Assembly: GCA_012270795.1 (NCBI GenBank)
Contig: JAAXHO010000163.1
Location: 1 to 33,035 of the forward strand
Origin: Candidatus Poribacteria bacterium
GTDB lineage: Bacteria > Poribacteria > WGA-4E > WGA-3G
DNA: 33,035 nucleotides
Direction: 5' to 3'
In this document: piece after piece, positions 25,653 to 32,728 of the stretch
Numbering within the stretch: the stretch's first letter is position 1
Layout of the letters: each line of letters begins with the position of its first letter
The notes under the pieces: generated by a model
What the model was told of the DNA's origin: nothing
Seen by the model: only the letters and a program-made list of their open reading frames with translations
Database searches by the model: none
Translations under genes and position numbers: made by a program

Positions 25653-26558
25653 TTAATCATCGTCGTGATCGTCATCATCATCGTCGTGATCGTGATCATC
25701 ATCATCATCGTGATCATGATCGTCATCGTCGTCATCATCGTCGTCATCAAAACGAAGATTTGGAAAATCCGCTCGGTTTTGCTGGTTTATCCAATCTCTG
25801 AAGAGTTGAATTTGCGCAGCAGTCATCGGTGGACCATGACCAGCAGGAGGCATCCTGCCTGATACCATTTCTTCTACAATATCACTACTGTTGGCATTTC
25901 CAAGTATAAAAACTGACTCTCCTTCGTCGTCACCACTTATAAAACTCTGATATGTTCTGAAATCGAGTCCATCGTATCCATTTGCGTCGTGACATCCAGA
26001 GTAGGCACATCTTGCTGTAAGAATAGGTTGAAGATTTTGGTTAAAGGATGCTTCTGGTTCTGATACATTTCCTGTGGGTGGTTGTTGTGGTGGTTGCACA
26101 GGTGTTGTTGCGGGTGTCTGCTGATTTATCCAATCTCGGAAGAGTTGGATTTGGGCATTGGTCAATGGCGGACCACCTATTGGCATTCTCCCAGAGACGA
26201 TTTCTTCAATTATATCGCTCGACTGTGCATCACCAGCAATAAAAATTGGTCCGGTATCTCCGCCTGCTATAAATGTTTGATATGAACTTAGATCGATGTT
26301 TAGCGGTCCATTTGCGACATGACAACCAGCAAAAGCACATCTTGCTGTCAGTATTGGTAAAAGATTCTGATTGAAGGCAGCTTCACTTTCTGGACTTTCA
26401 ACGCTGCCCATATTCTGATTTTGTGTATCTGAACCTGGATCAGTTCCAGAAGAAACATTATCAGGTGGAAGCACTGTATTTACAGGCGTATCACATCCAT
26501 GAATACAAAACATTAGAACTAAAGCAAACAGAAAAACCCATCGTATATTTGTAAACAT
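25653..26558 (-). CDS. Lipoprotein with two CX4CH cytochrome-c-like domains and a poly-Asp/His tail
   Basis: A lipoprotein signal (IHGC, Cys22) leads to two near-identical domains (about residues 62-147 and 171-260). Each has a heme-type motif with four rather than two residues between the cysteines (CAFAGCH at 74-80, CAYSGCH at 184-190), a distal RMP methionine (M125, M236) and the ending AQIQLFRDWINQQ. They resemble planctomycete-type cytochrome c (PSCyt) domains. The last 31 residues (271-301) are 26 Asp and 5 His, a probable metal-binding or calcium-responsive tail. SD GAGGA lies 7 bases before the ATG. It is downstream of the barrel and single-domain cytochrome genes and is probably part of the same transcript. 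Heme attachment is predicted, not shown. Confidence 0.82.
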   Translation of the reverse strand: MFTNIRWVFLFALVLMFCIHGCDTPVNTVLPPDNVSSGTDPGSDTQNQNMGSVESPESEAAFNQNLLPILTARCAFAGCHVANGPLNIDLSSYQTFIAGGDTGPIFIAGDAQSSDIIEEIVSGRMPIGGPPLTNAQIQLFRDWINQQTPATTPVQPPQQPPTGNVSEPEASFNQNLQPILTARCAYSGCHDANGYDGLDFRTYQSFISGDDEGESVFILGNANSSDIVEEMVSGRMPPAGHGPPMTAAQIQLFRDWINQQNRADFPNLRFDDDDDDDDDDHDHDDDDDHDHDDDDDDHDDD

Positions 26559-26641
26559 ATTAGTATCCTCGTTGTTGAGCAGTTATACCATTTCTATAAA
26601 TTATTGTCTCATTGGACGGTTGTTATCGTAACTTTTCTTTT

Positions 26642-26667
26642 GGACACAAACTGGAAGTTTGTGCTAC
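26642..26667. repeat. CACAAACT-GGA-AGTTTGTG palindrome
   Basis: A perfect 8-bp inverted repeat followed by CTAC, in the 177-base gap between the two cytochrome-like lipoprotein genes. Three related, less perfect copies lie at 29220-29313. Confidence 0.65.
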
Positions 26668-26735
26668 AAAAGAGGCATTAACATTTAGAAATAGTGTTAC
26701 ATTGAATAAATATGAGACTTTATTTTTGATTGGTA

Positions 26736-27152
26736 TTAGTTATCTTTTGCTCCTGCGTTTATCCAGTCAATAATAAGTTGAATTTGTTCTGCATCCAAAT
26801 AAGGCCCGTCAGGTGGCATTTTTTGTTTGACGACTTCCTCAACGAGTTCGCTTTCCTTTGCATTTCCTGCATGAATTAGTGGACCGTGTTCACCACCTTT
26901 TTGTAAAGTCTCATAGGTTCTTAAGTCAACATCATCTGGTCCATCAGCGACATGGCATCCTACAAGTGCGCACTGATTCGTGAGAATAGGAGATATGTCG
27001 GTATTGAATGAGGGTATAGGCCTGTTTCCAGTATCTGGACTGTCAAAGGCGAGACCTAATTCAGTGGCATATTCATCAAAAGTCTTGCCACATCCAATGA
27101 TGAATAATGTAATTCCAAGCAATAATAGAATAATTATTTGAGGGGTGTGCAT
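26736..27152 (-). CDS. Small lipoprotein with one CX4CH cytochrome-c-like domain
   Basis: The signal peptide ends in a lipobox (IIGC, Cys21). The single domain (about residues 50-135) matches each repeat of the downstream lipoprotein: SPILTNQCALVGCH (C61, C66, H67), a KMP methionine (M112) and AEQIQLIIDWINAG at the end. At 138 residues it is complete. The CX4CH spacing is the same as in its neighbour, which argues for a real family trait, not a sequencing error. SD AAGGA precedes the ATG by nine bases. Only 18 bases separate it from the barrel gene upstream, so they are surely co-transcribed. A role in electron transfer or metal handling at the outer membrane is inference from the context. 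Confidence 0.82.
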   Translation of the reverse strand: MHTPQIIILLLLGITLFIIGCGKTFDEYATELGLAFDSPDTGNRPIPSFNTDISPILTNQCALVGCHVADGPDDVDLRTYETLQKGGEHGPLIHAGNAKESELVEEVVKQKMPPDGPYLDAEQIQLIIDWINAGAKDN

Positions 27153-27170
27153 ATTAATTGTTCCTTTTCA

Positions 27171-28226
27171 CTAACGGAAGACGAATTGGCATCCGGCTGT
27201 GAACTGCAATCGGTTCATGAGTTGTATTCCTGTTAGATTTTGGTACACCGGTATCTGAAGCTCAAACGCTAAACGGTTCCGTTGAAGAGGTCCTCTTGTA
27301 AGGGTAGGGATCATAAAATCGGTTGAAATAGCGATGTCAAGTTGCGTGTTTCCCTGGGAATCTATTTGGTGAATTGGACTTCTGTTTTGATTCAACTCAG
27401 GGTCGCTGCTGAACGTCGCTTTATGTGAAAATAGAAGTCTCCCTCCAAATTGGAACCAATTGTTTACACGTTGTGTGCTCCAAGCAGTCACAGTGAAAGT
27501 GTTGCCATGCCGATATTTGCGAGCATTTTGATGTAAGGGTAAGGAACTGAGCAATTGGCTACCATAACTCCAGTCCTCTTTTGTGCCGAAAAGCGTGATG
27601 CCCGGACACGCTTCATAGGAACCACTACCCAGTTGCATCGGGTAAGGTAACATCCGACCGTCATCTCCCGTCTTTGCGATACTCCCAGATGGCAATGAAA
27701 CACCAATGTTCCCGATGAGCGTAAGGTGTCCTTTTTTTAATAGCGACACCTGCGCGTCAAATTTTATATCGCCAAAACCTTCGCTGTCTAAATTATATAT
27801 CCCGACAGATTGTTTTTGATGTCCTCCTTCTTGCTGATATGAACCTTCCATCTGCATAATGTGCTCACGATAATTCATTATTGCCATCAAAGTAATATGA
27901 TCATGTGGAACGTAGATAGCACTGTACATCTGTGTTGACGTGATCATATACTTTGGTGCCAACATATAATCTTTTAGCACATCTGCTGTTTCAAGCGTAT
28001 CTGTGCCAGACTGCAATGCCTGCCAACCTATCACCGTGCCTCGGTAACTGAACATTACATCCCCTGCTTTATGTCCATGGTTGGCTGTTACACCAATAGG
28101 TGCGTCCCCATCAAGGTGAAGTGTTGAGATATCCGCCAAAGTGACAGACAACGTGAGTAGAAAAAGAGAAATACTGAGTGTTACTACCAAAATATTTGGT
28201 TGCCGACAAAACTTTTTGAATAACAT
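27171..28226 (-). CDS. Predicted outer-membrane barrel protein (phenol MetA-degradation/transporter-like family)
   Basis: A signal peptide (LVVTLSISLFLLTLSVTLA) precedes a histidine-containing opening (APIGVTANHGHKAGDVMFSY). A beta-rich body of alternating strands and tight turns ends in aromatic QFVFR, as expected of an outer-membrane barrel. LPYPMQLGSGSYEACPGITL is a hallmark of the transporter family often labelled phenol MetA degradation, which tends to sit near copper or cytochrome genes. That family link is from memory of the motif and should be tested. The start is the ATG at 28226: the SD AAGGAG directly touches the alternative ATG at 28232 and is six bases from this one. It heads the cytochrome operon, with a leader of about 200 bases and a sigma-54 promoter beyond. 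Confidence 0.75.
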   Translation of the reverse strand: MLFKKFCRQPNILVVTLSISLFLLTLSVTLADISTLHLDGDAPIGVTANHGHKAGDVMFSYRGTVIGWQALQSGTDTLETADVLKDYMLAPKYMITSTQMYSAIYVPHDHITLMAIMNYREHIMQMEGSYQQEGGHQKQSVGIYNLDSEGFGDIKFDAQVSLLKKGHLTLIGNIGVSLPSGSIAKTGDDGRMLPYPMQLGSGSYEACPGITLFGTKEDWSYGSQLLSSLPLHQNARKYRHGNTFTVTAWSTQRVNNWFQFGGRLLFSHKATFSSDPELNQNRSPIHQIDSQGNTQLDIAISTDFMIPTLTRGPLQRNRLAFELQIPVYQNLTGIQLMNRLQFTAGCQFVFR

Positions 28227-28252
28227 AATCATCTCCTTATTTATGGTGAATT

Positions 28253-28366
28253 TCAGAATGTAGAATTAATTGTATAATCTAACGTGAGTTTGATAAATCA
28301 AATTTTTGAATTCGGCAGAATACGCCAAATCAAGAAATCAACGGTATGAATGCCATTTAGGCATTC
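28253..28366. repeat. Repeat copies in the leader of the barrel gene
   Basis: TCAGAATGTAGAATTAATTG (28253 on) repeats 21744-21769 identically over 26 bases. A GAATGCC-ATTTA-GGCATTC hairpin (28348-28366) with the same flanks (AAATCAACGGTAT before, CCCCG after) as those at 17889 and 21202 follows. Both lie between the sigma-54 promoter and the gene, so they would be transcribed as 5' UTR. Confidence 0.7.
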
Positions 28367-28442
28367 CCCGTGCGGCGTTCTGCATTGGTTAGGAAATCGC
28401 CCCTACCCCCGGAAAGATAAATTCCGTTAATTTAGTATAATG

Positions 28443-28458
28443 TGCAATAATTGTGCCA
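28443..28458 (-). promoter_or_regulatory. Sigma-54 (-24/-12) promoter of the barrel-cytochrome operon
   Basis: On the minus strand TGGCAC (28458-28453), five bases and TTGCA (28447-28443). This matches the conserved core of the RpoN consensus, with GG and GC exactly 12 bases apart. Predicted start of transcription is near 28432, about 205 bases before the ATG at 28226. No other full match was found in the gene-free regions I read. Confidence 0.8.
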
Positions 28459-28508
28459 CCTCATGCAGCCAGCAAACATCTATATTTTGGTATGATTTTT
28501 CGACTATT

Positions 28509-28547
28509 TGTTCAATAAATGGACAGTCCTGTTCAAAAAATGAACAG
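28509..28547 (-). promoter_or_regulatory. Two tandem dyads, probable activator (enhancer) sites
   Basis: CTGTTCA-N5-TGAACAG (28529-28547) is a perfect 7-bp dyad. TGTTCAATAAATGGACAG (28509-28526) is a weaker copy 21 bases away, two turns of the helix. They centre about 86 and 106 bases upstream of the predicted sigma-54 start, the usual place for a sigma-54 activator. The regulator is not in the window. Confidence 0.65.
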
Positions 28548-28590
28548 TGGGACAATAAGTAGATGAAATATAAACTTCTAATTGAAATAT

Positions 28591-28983
28591 CTATAACTGC
28601 AACAAAATCAATGGTTGAACTGTTATGTTTTGATAAGTTTCTTCGGTGACTTGTTCGGAGAAAAATGGGTTGAAAAACGTGTCTGCTGTAGCTAAGAAAT
28701 CGGGTAGGTTTAAACCCATATAGTGTCCATTAACGTCATCAATTTCAGTAACAACTTGTCGTAATTTGGTACGTCCTGCAGTAGAGAGTGTTCGCAACGG
28801 ACGCAGCATTCGCATGTGATATTTGATGAGCGATGCAGATACTTGAATCAACCCTTGCAAGAACAGGCGATATGTATCTTCTGCTTGATGCCATAGTCCT
28901 TCCCATGCTTCGTGTGCTTCCCACCAATATGCGAAGTTATAGAGATCAACGCCGTATAAGTAATCCTCATTCTGTTTCCACAT
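28591..28983 (-). CDS. DUF309 family protein; conserved N-terminus lacks a normal start
   Basis: The DUF309 signature is clear: YWWEAHEAWEGLWHQ, followed by FLQGLIQVSASLIKYHMR. The family is small, helical and of unknown function. From the first ATG (28983) the product is 130 residues. The same frame stays open upstream to 29172 and reads sequence that looks family-like (FPPYRHIPGVTPHPIRD, then GHSYG), but contains no ATG, GTG or TTG. Either the true start is a rare codon (ATC at 29160 or ATA at 29169) or the 5' end has been lost to the repeats at 29196-29313. There is no SD near these. The product from ATG 28983 may still be made. Confidence 0.75.
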   Translation of the reverse strand: MWKQNEDYLYGVDLYNFAYWWEAHEAWEGLWHQAEDTYRLFLQGLIQVSASLIKYHMRMLRPLRTLSTAGRTKLRQVVTEIDDVNGHYMGLNLPDFLATADTFFNPFFSEQVTEETYQNITVQPLILLQL

Positions 28984-29195
28984 TTCTGGTGTGAGCGGGT
29001 TCTCTATAGTTTCCTCTTCTGTTCCGTAACTATGTCCGAGCGGGTCCCGTATTGGATGGGGTGTTACCCCTGGAATATGTCGGTATGGTGGAAACGGTTT
29101 TTGTGGACAATAGCGATTCCAATTTGGTTCAAAAGGTTGTGGTTGTTTGTGTGTTTCGATATTTTGTATTTTCAGAGATTTACCCCTTTATCCGA

Positions 29196-29313
29196 TCCCT
29201 AACGCACAAATCCCTAACGCACAAACTGGAAGTTTATGCTACCACTGCACAAACTGGAAGTTTATGCTACAAAGAGAAAATCAATCAACACACAAACTAA
29301 AAGTTTATGCTAC
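29196..29313. repeat. Tandem cluster of short repeats upstream of DUF309
   Basis: TCCCTAACGCACAAA occurs twice in a row (29196-29225). Three copies of CACAAACTGGAAGTTTATGC-CTAC-type sequence follow (29220-29242, 29247-29270, 29291-29313), the last degenerate. They are diverged relatives of the palindrome at 26642. Spacers are 4 and 20 bases, which is not CRISPR-like. Confidence 0.65.
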
Positions 29314-29348
29314 AAACTCCTGCAAGCAGGGAATGTGTAAGTGCTGTT

Positions 29349-30707
29349 TTATCTGCCAATGCCGATGTAATGGAATCCGGCTGTGCGTGCTTCTCTTGGC
29401 GTAAAGAGGTTGCGTCCATCTACAAGGATTGGCGTTTTCATGTGTTTTGCGAGTTTGCGTAATTCCAGTCTATGATACTGCTTCCATTCCGTTACCAGTA
29501 TGAGTGCGTCTGCGTTGTAAGAGAGTTTATAGACATCCTCAATGAATGTTACAGAGATGTCTTTCAGTGCTTGTTTTGCGTTTGGTATTGCGATTGGGTC
29601 GTGTGCGCGGACATTTGCTCCTTCAGTGACAAGTTGTCGTATTATATCGAGTGATGGTGCTTCCCGTATGTCGTCAGTATTCGGTTTGAAGGCGAGTCCC
29701 ATGATGCCGATTGTTTTCCCTTTGAGTGTTTTGAGGATGGTTTGTAGTTTATTGACGATTCGTGTGCGTTGTTGAAAGTTGACGGTGCGTGCGGCTTCGG
29801 TTATTTGCATTTCGTATCCGGTTTTTGCTGCGACCCCCAACAATGCTGCGGTATCTTTCGGATAGCAGCTGCCGCCCCATCCGAGTCCGGCTCGTAGGAA
29901 TCTCTGTCCGATACGTGCGTCAAGCCCAATTCCACGTGCGACTTCTGTTACGTCTGCTCCTACTTCTTCACAAAGGCCGGCGATTTCGTTGATGAAACTG
30001 ATTTTGAGTGCGAGGAAAGTGTTTGCAGCATATTTTATCATTTCAGCACTGTTTGGGTCAGTCGTCATCATCGGTGGTAGGTGATATGTGGCTGGTCGTG
30101 GTAATGCGGATGGCGGGGCGAATGTTTGCTCTAATATGGGTTTATAGAGTCTTCGCAATGCATCAATTGCGTCATCGCTGTTTGCTCCGACTACGATACG
30201 GTCAGGATAGAATGCGCCTTGTAGTGCCAATCCTTCCTGTAGGAATTCTGGGTTTGAAGCGATGGACACGTTCCCTTGTATTTTTCTTTCAGTGAACACG
30301 TTTTCAACGACTTGTGCGACACGTCTGTTTGTTCCGATTGGGACGGTGGATTTTACGACGAGGGTATAGTGTTTATTTGGCATGCAGGCTTCAGCGACTT
30401 CCCTTGCGGCTTGTTCTACGTGGCGTGTATCTGCCTCCCCATTCTTTTTCGGTGGCGTGCCGACAGCAATCATGATGAGTTCTGCGTCTGGCACGACTTC
30501 AGCGACGTTGGGTGTGAACCGAATTGTATGGTGAACTTCGTCGAGGAGTGTCTGAATTCCGGGTTCATGGATTGGACTTTTTCCATCATGTAACTGGTTT
30601 AGTTTGCTGCTGTCCTTATCCACTGCTGCGACATCGTGGTTGAGGTAGGAGAGGACAACGGCTGTGGTTAAGCCGACGTATCCTGTTCCGATAATTGTAA
30701 TTTTCAT
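29349..30707 (-). CDS. ugd: UDP-glucose/UDP-sugar 6-dehydrogenase
   Basis: NAD-dependent enzyme that oxidises a UDP-sugar (most likely UDP-glucose to UDP-glucuronate) for surface polysaccharide. The Rossmann motif GTGYVGLTTAVVLS begins at residue 7. EFLQEG, the lysine and asparagine of EMIKYAANTFLALKISFINE and the catalytic Cys281 in GWGGSCYPKDT are intact. The C-terminal half has GLAFKPNTDDIREAPS. At 452 residues it is slightly long; about 16 extra residues (APPSALPRPATYHLPP, near 197-212) sit before the central helix. Substrate could be UDP-ManNAc in related enzymes, but the motif order fits Ugd. It has AAGGA before the ATG. A TGGTATTAT extended -10 at 30726-30718 is very close to the start. 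Confidence 0.92.
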   Translation of the reverse strand: MKITIIGTGYVGLTTAVVLSYLNHDVAAVDKDSSKLNQLHDGKSPIHEPGIQTLLDEVHHTIRFTPNVAEVVPDAELIMIAVGTPPKKNGEADTRHVEQAAREVAEACMPNKHYTLVVKSTVPIGTNRRVAQVVENVFTERKIQGNVSIASNPEFLQEGLALQGAFYPDRIVVGANSDDAIDALRRLYKPILEQTFAPPSALPRPATYHLPPMMTTDPNSAEMIKYAANTFLALKISFINEIAGLCEEVGADVTEVARGIGLDARIGQRFLRAGLGWGGSCYPKDTAALLGVAAKTGYEMQITEAARTVNFQQRTRIVNKLQTILKTLKGKTIGIMGLAFKPNTDDIREAPSLDIIRQLVTEGANVRAHDPIAIPNAKQALKDISVTFIEDVYKLSYNADALILVTEWKQYHRLELRKLAKHMKTPILVDGRNLFTPREARTAGFHYIGIGR

Positions 30708-30807
30708 TTATTTCCTTATAATACCAATTCAAATTAATAATGTGTCATTTAGGAATTCATAAGTTATTTTCATAAGAAAGACTTTTCTTTTGTAAACTCA
30801 ACCTCAC

Positions 30808-31050
30808 GGTCGCGACCAGAGGTCGCTCCTACCATAACATTTTGACAAATGGTATCTTGTTTTATAGAAATGGTATAAGAACAAGACATTACCCATTTAT
30901 TTTTTTATCTTCATACGGGGCTGAAGAGAGTTTCTGCATCTGAAAATTTCTTAAGTTTACATCTATGGGTTTTGCTTTGTTCTACCCGACCTGCAACGGG
31001 TAACCCCTATTCATATCATACATGTCGGGTTTCGCTTCGCTCTACCCGAC
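30808..31050. repeat. Repeat arms and hairpins between ugd and the binding-protein gene
   Basis: The 379-base gap (30708-31086) has no gene. It holds a half copy of the GGTCGCGACC/AGGTCGCTCCTAC family (30808-30832), a hairpin ACCCG-N8-CGGGT (30984-31001) and GTCGGGT-N13-ACCCGAC (31024-31050). The last could end transcription of the binding-protein gene, but also belongs to the TACCCGAC repeat seen near 21410. Confidence 0.6.
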
Positions 31051-31086
31051 CTACGGTTCTTTGGCAGTTTAGGTTGGGTGTAGCGA

Positions 31087-32451
31087 CTATTTTGCTAAAT
31101 TTTTTGCTTTTTTGTATTTTTGTTTTGCGAATTGTCCCCACTCTTTTATTTTTTGGTTGCGATAGACTTGGTCTTTCCACTTTGTTTCTGCGATATTCAT
31201 TGCTTCTGTTTCGGTTAATGGCATTTCCACGAGGGCTGCTATTGCTGCCTCTCGTTTTTTTGCGTCTTTGCATTTTCCGATAGCTTTCCATGCGTCAACA
31301 AGGTCTTCGTGCGAGTCGATAATAAGTGTTCCGAAAAGGTCGTTGACGATATCCCAGCGTGTGCTTCCAGTATTTGAATCGTAGGGAAATGGTGGATTTT
31401 TTAGCGTAAAGGGATTGGTAACGACACACCGGTTACCCAGTTTTTCATAGAGTGCAGGTAGGACACTTCCGCGATTGAGTCCACCTTTCCATTTTGGACC
31501 TTCGTCATCGGTGTCGCGTAGCATCCATAGTTTTTGTGCTTGTTCGGATAGCACAAATTGTAAGAACAATTTTGCGATTTCTATGTTGGGTGCCCCTTTT
31601 AGAATAGCGATGGAATCCGGATTTACGACGGTGCCGTCTGCTGGTAAGATGAATTTAATTTTGTCTTCACCGACCACAACGATTTGGCTATAAGCATAGA
31701 AGTCTATTGCTAATCCGTATATGACTTCGCCATTGACGATATCTCTTGGAATTTCGTTTGATCCTGCAGTGAATTTTTTGACATTTCCGCCAAGTTTTGT
31801 GAGTAAAGCGAACCCTTTTTCCCATCCGTGCGTTTGTAGTATGATTTCGTACATCATGTGTGCGCTGCCGCTTTCTCTGGGGTCTGCAGCACCGATATTG
31901 TTTATTAGGTCGGTTTTTCCTAAATCTTCCCATTTTGTAGCTTCGGGTAGTTTTAGCAACTGGCGCAGTTGTTCGTTATACATGATTCCGAAGCTGGAGA
32001 GTGCTGTTCCGTACCATCTGTATTTTGCATCGTAAACTGGTATACCGTTATAGTTCTGAGGTATCTGTTCAAGTTGTTTTTCTGGGAGTTTGTATGAAAC
32101 CAACAAGTTGTTGTCTGCGAGGCGTAGGTAACTGTCTGTTCCCCCGCCGAAGAAGATGTCGATTCCGATTCCCTCTGGGACACGTTTGAATTCGGATTCT
32201 ATATGTCGGTAATTGGAGGAAGTGCCGCCGAGGTCGCGCCAGTCGGTTTCTACTGTTTTTCCTGTTTTTTCTTTATACCATTTTTCGAAGTTTGTGCCAA
32301 ATTCTGATTCAATACTTTCGGGATGGGGTGAGATAATAATGAGTTTGTCTTGTGCGGATACGGTTGTAATCGCTATTATGTATAGAAGTATGCCTATTGT
32401 TAGTTTTGTGATTGCTTTTGATTTCTTACGAATTGGGATTAATTTGGGCAT
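31087..32451 (-). CDS. ABC transporter substrate-binding protein (iron(III)-type)
   Basis: Exported binding protein of the bacterial solute-binding family related to FbpA/AfuA. The chosen ATG (32451) has GGAG about 10 bases upstream and gives a signal peptide (TKLTIGILLYIIAITTVSA/Q) and 454 residues. The longer frame from 32679 would bury the signal and is rejected. Family-like segments are IISPHPESIESEFGTNFEKW, GIDIFFGGGTDSYL, WYGTALSSFGIMYN and AKLFLQFVLSEQAQKLW. It is longer than typical FbpA (about 340); the excess lies at the C-terminus (from about residue 360), rich in Lys and Glu. No permease or ATPase gene is adjacent. Substrate: ferric iron is the default guess, but phosphonate, sugar or thiamine relatives exist. 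Confidence 0.8.
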   Translation of the reverse strand: MPKLIPIRKKSKAITKLTIGILLYIIAITTVSAQDKLIIISPHPESIESEFGTNFEKWYKEKTGKTVETDWRDLGGTSSNYRHIESEFKRVPEGIGIDIFFGGGTDSYLRLADNNLLVSYKLPEKQLEQIPQNYNGIPVYDAKYRWYGTALSSFGIMYNEQLRQLLKLPEATKWEDLGKTDLINNIGAADPRESGSAHMMYEIILQTHGWEKGFALLTKLGGNVKKFTAGSNEIPRDIVNGEVIYGLAIDFYAYSQIVVVGEDKIKFILPADGTVVNPDSIAILKGAPNIEIAKLFLQFVLSEQAQKLWMLRDTDDEGPKWKGGLNRGSVLPALYEKLGNRCVVTNPFTLKNPPFPYDSNTGSTRWDIVNDLFGTLIIDSHEDLVDAWKAIGKCKDAKKREAAIAALVEMPLTETEAMNIAETKWKDQVYRNQKIKEWGQFAKQKYKKAKNLAK

Positions 32452-32486
32452 GGTTTTGGTTCTCCTCTCACTATTTTTGTGATGCC

Positions 32487-32627
32487 TTAGACTCTGAACG
32501 TTGAAATGATGTCCGACATTTTCCATACTAATATTATGATTCCGATGAGTAGGACGATGTACCAGACTATCATTGGTTTTATATGGTGTTTCTTTATGAA
32601 GGAACGTGTCGGTTTGTTTTGGTTCAT
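32487..32627 (-). CDS. Small single-span membrane protein
   Basis: A 46-residue product from ATG 32627: a basic N-terminus (SFIKKHHIK) and one transmembrane helix (MIVWYIVLLIGIIILVW, about residues 19-35). I do not recognise it. The case for a real gene is good: AGGAG lies seven bases before the ATG, and a near-consensus promoter lies 40 bases upstream. The next gene on the same strand, 35 bases on, is the binding protein. Extending the frame upstream to 32717 would cross the promoter, so that is rejected. It may help the transporter or act on its own. Confidence 0.65.
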   Translation of the reverse strand: MNQNKPTRSFIKKHHIKPMIVWYIVLLIGIIILVWKMSDIISTFRV

Positions 32628-32669
32628 TTGGATGCTCCTGTGAATATGACTGCATTTTTGTTGTGTTGT

Positions 32670-32698
32670 ATGATAGCATGTTTTTGATTTTGTGTCAA
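32670..32698 (-). promoter_or_regulatory. Sigma-70 promoter of the small membrane protein/binding protein pair
   Basis: On the minus strand TTGACA (32698-32693), a 17-base spacer and TATCAT (32675-32670). The leader to ATG 32627 would be about 36 bases. Confidence 0.85.
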
Positions 32699-32728
32699 TT
32701 TGAATTGTGTTTGGCATTGCGGATTTTT

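Noticed and set aside
25665-25862. Very hydrophobic Ile/Val-rich frame on the plus strand
   Set aside because: It is the antisense of the GAT/GAC run that encodes the poly-Asp/His tail.
29196-29313. Possible small CRISPR array
   Set aside because: Only three related units, with spacers of 4 and 20 bases, imperfect copies and no cas genes. They are relatives of the palindrome at 26642.
32452-32679. Longer N-terminus for the binding protein
   Set aside because: It overlaps the small membrane protein gene and would bury the signal peptide; a good SD precedes ATG 32451.
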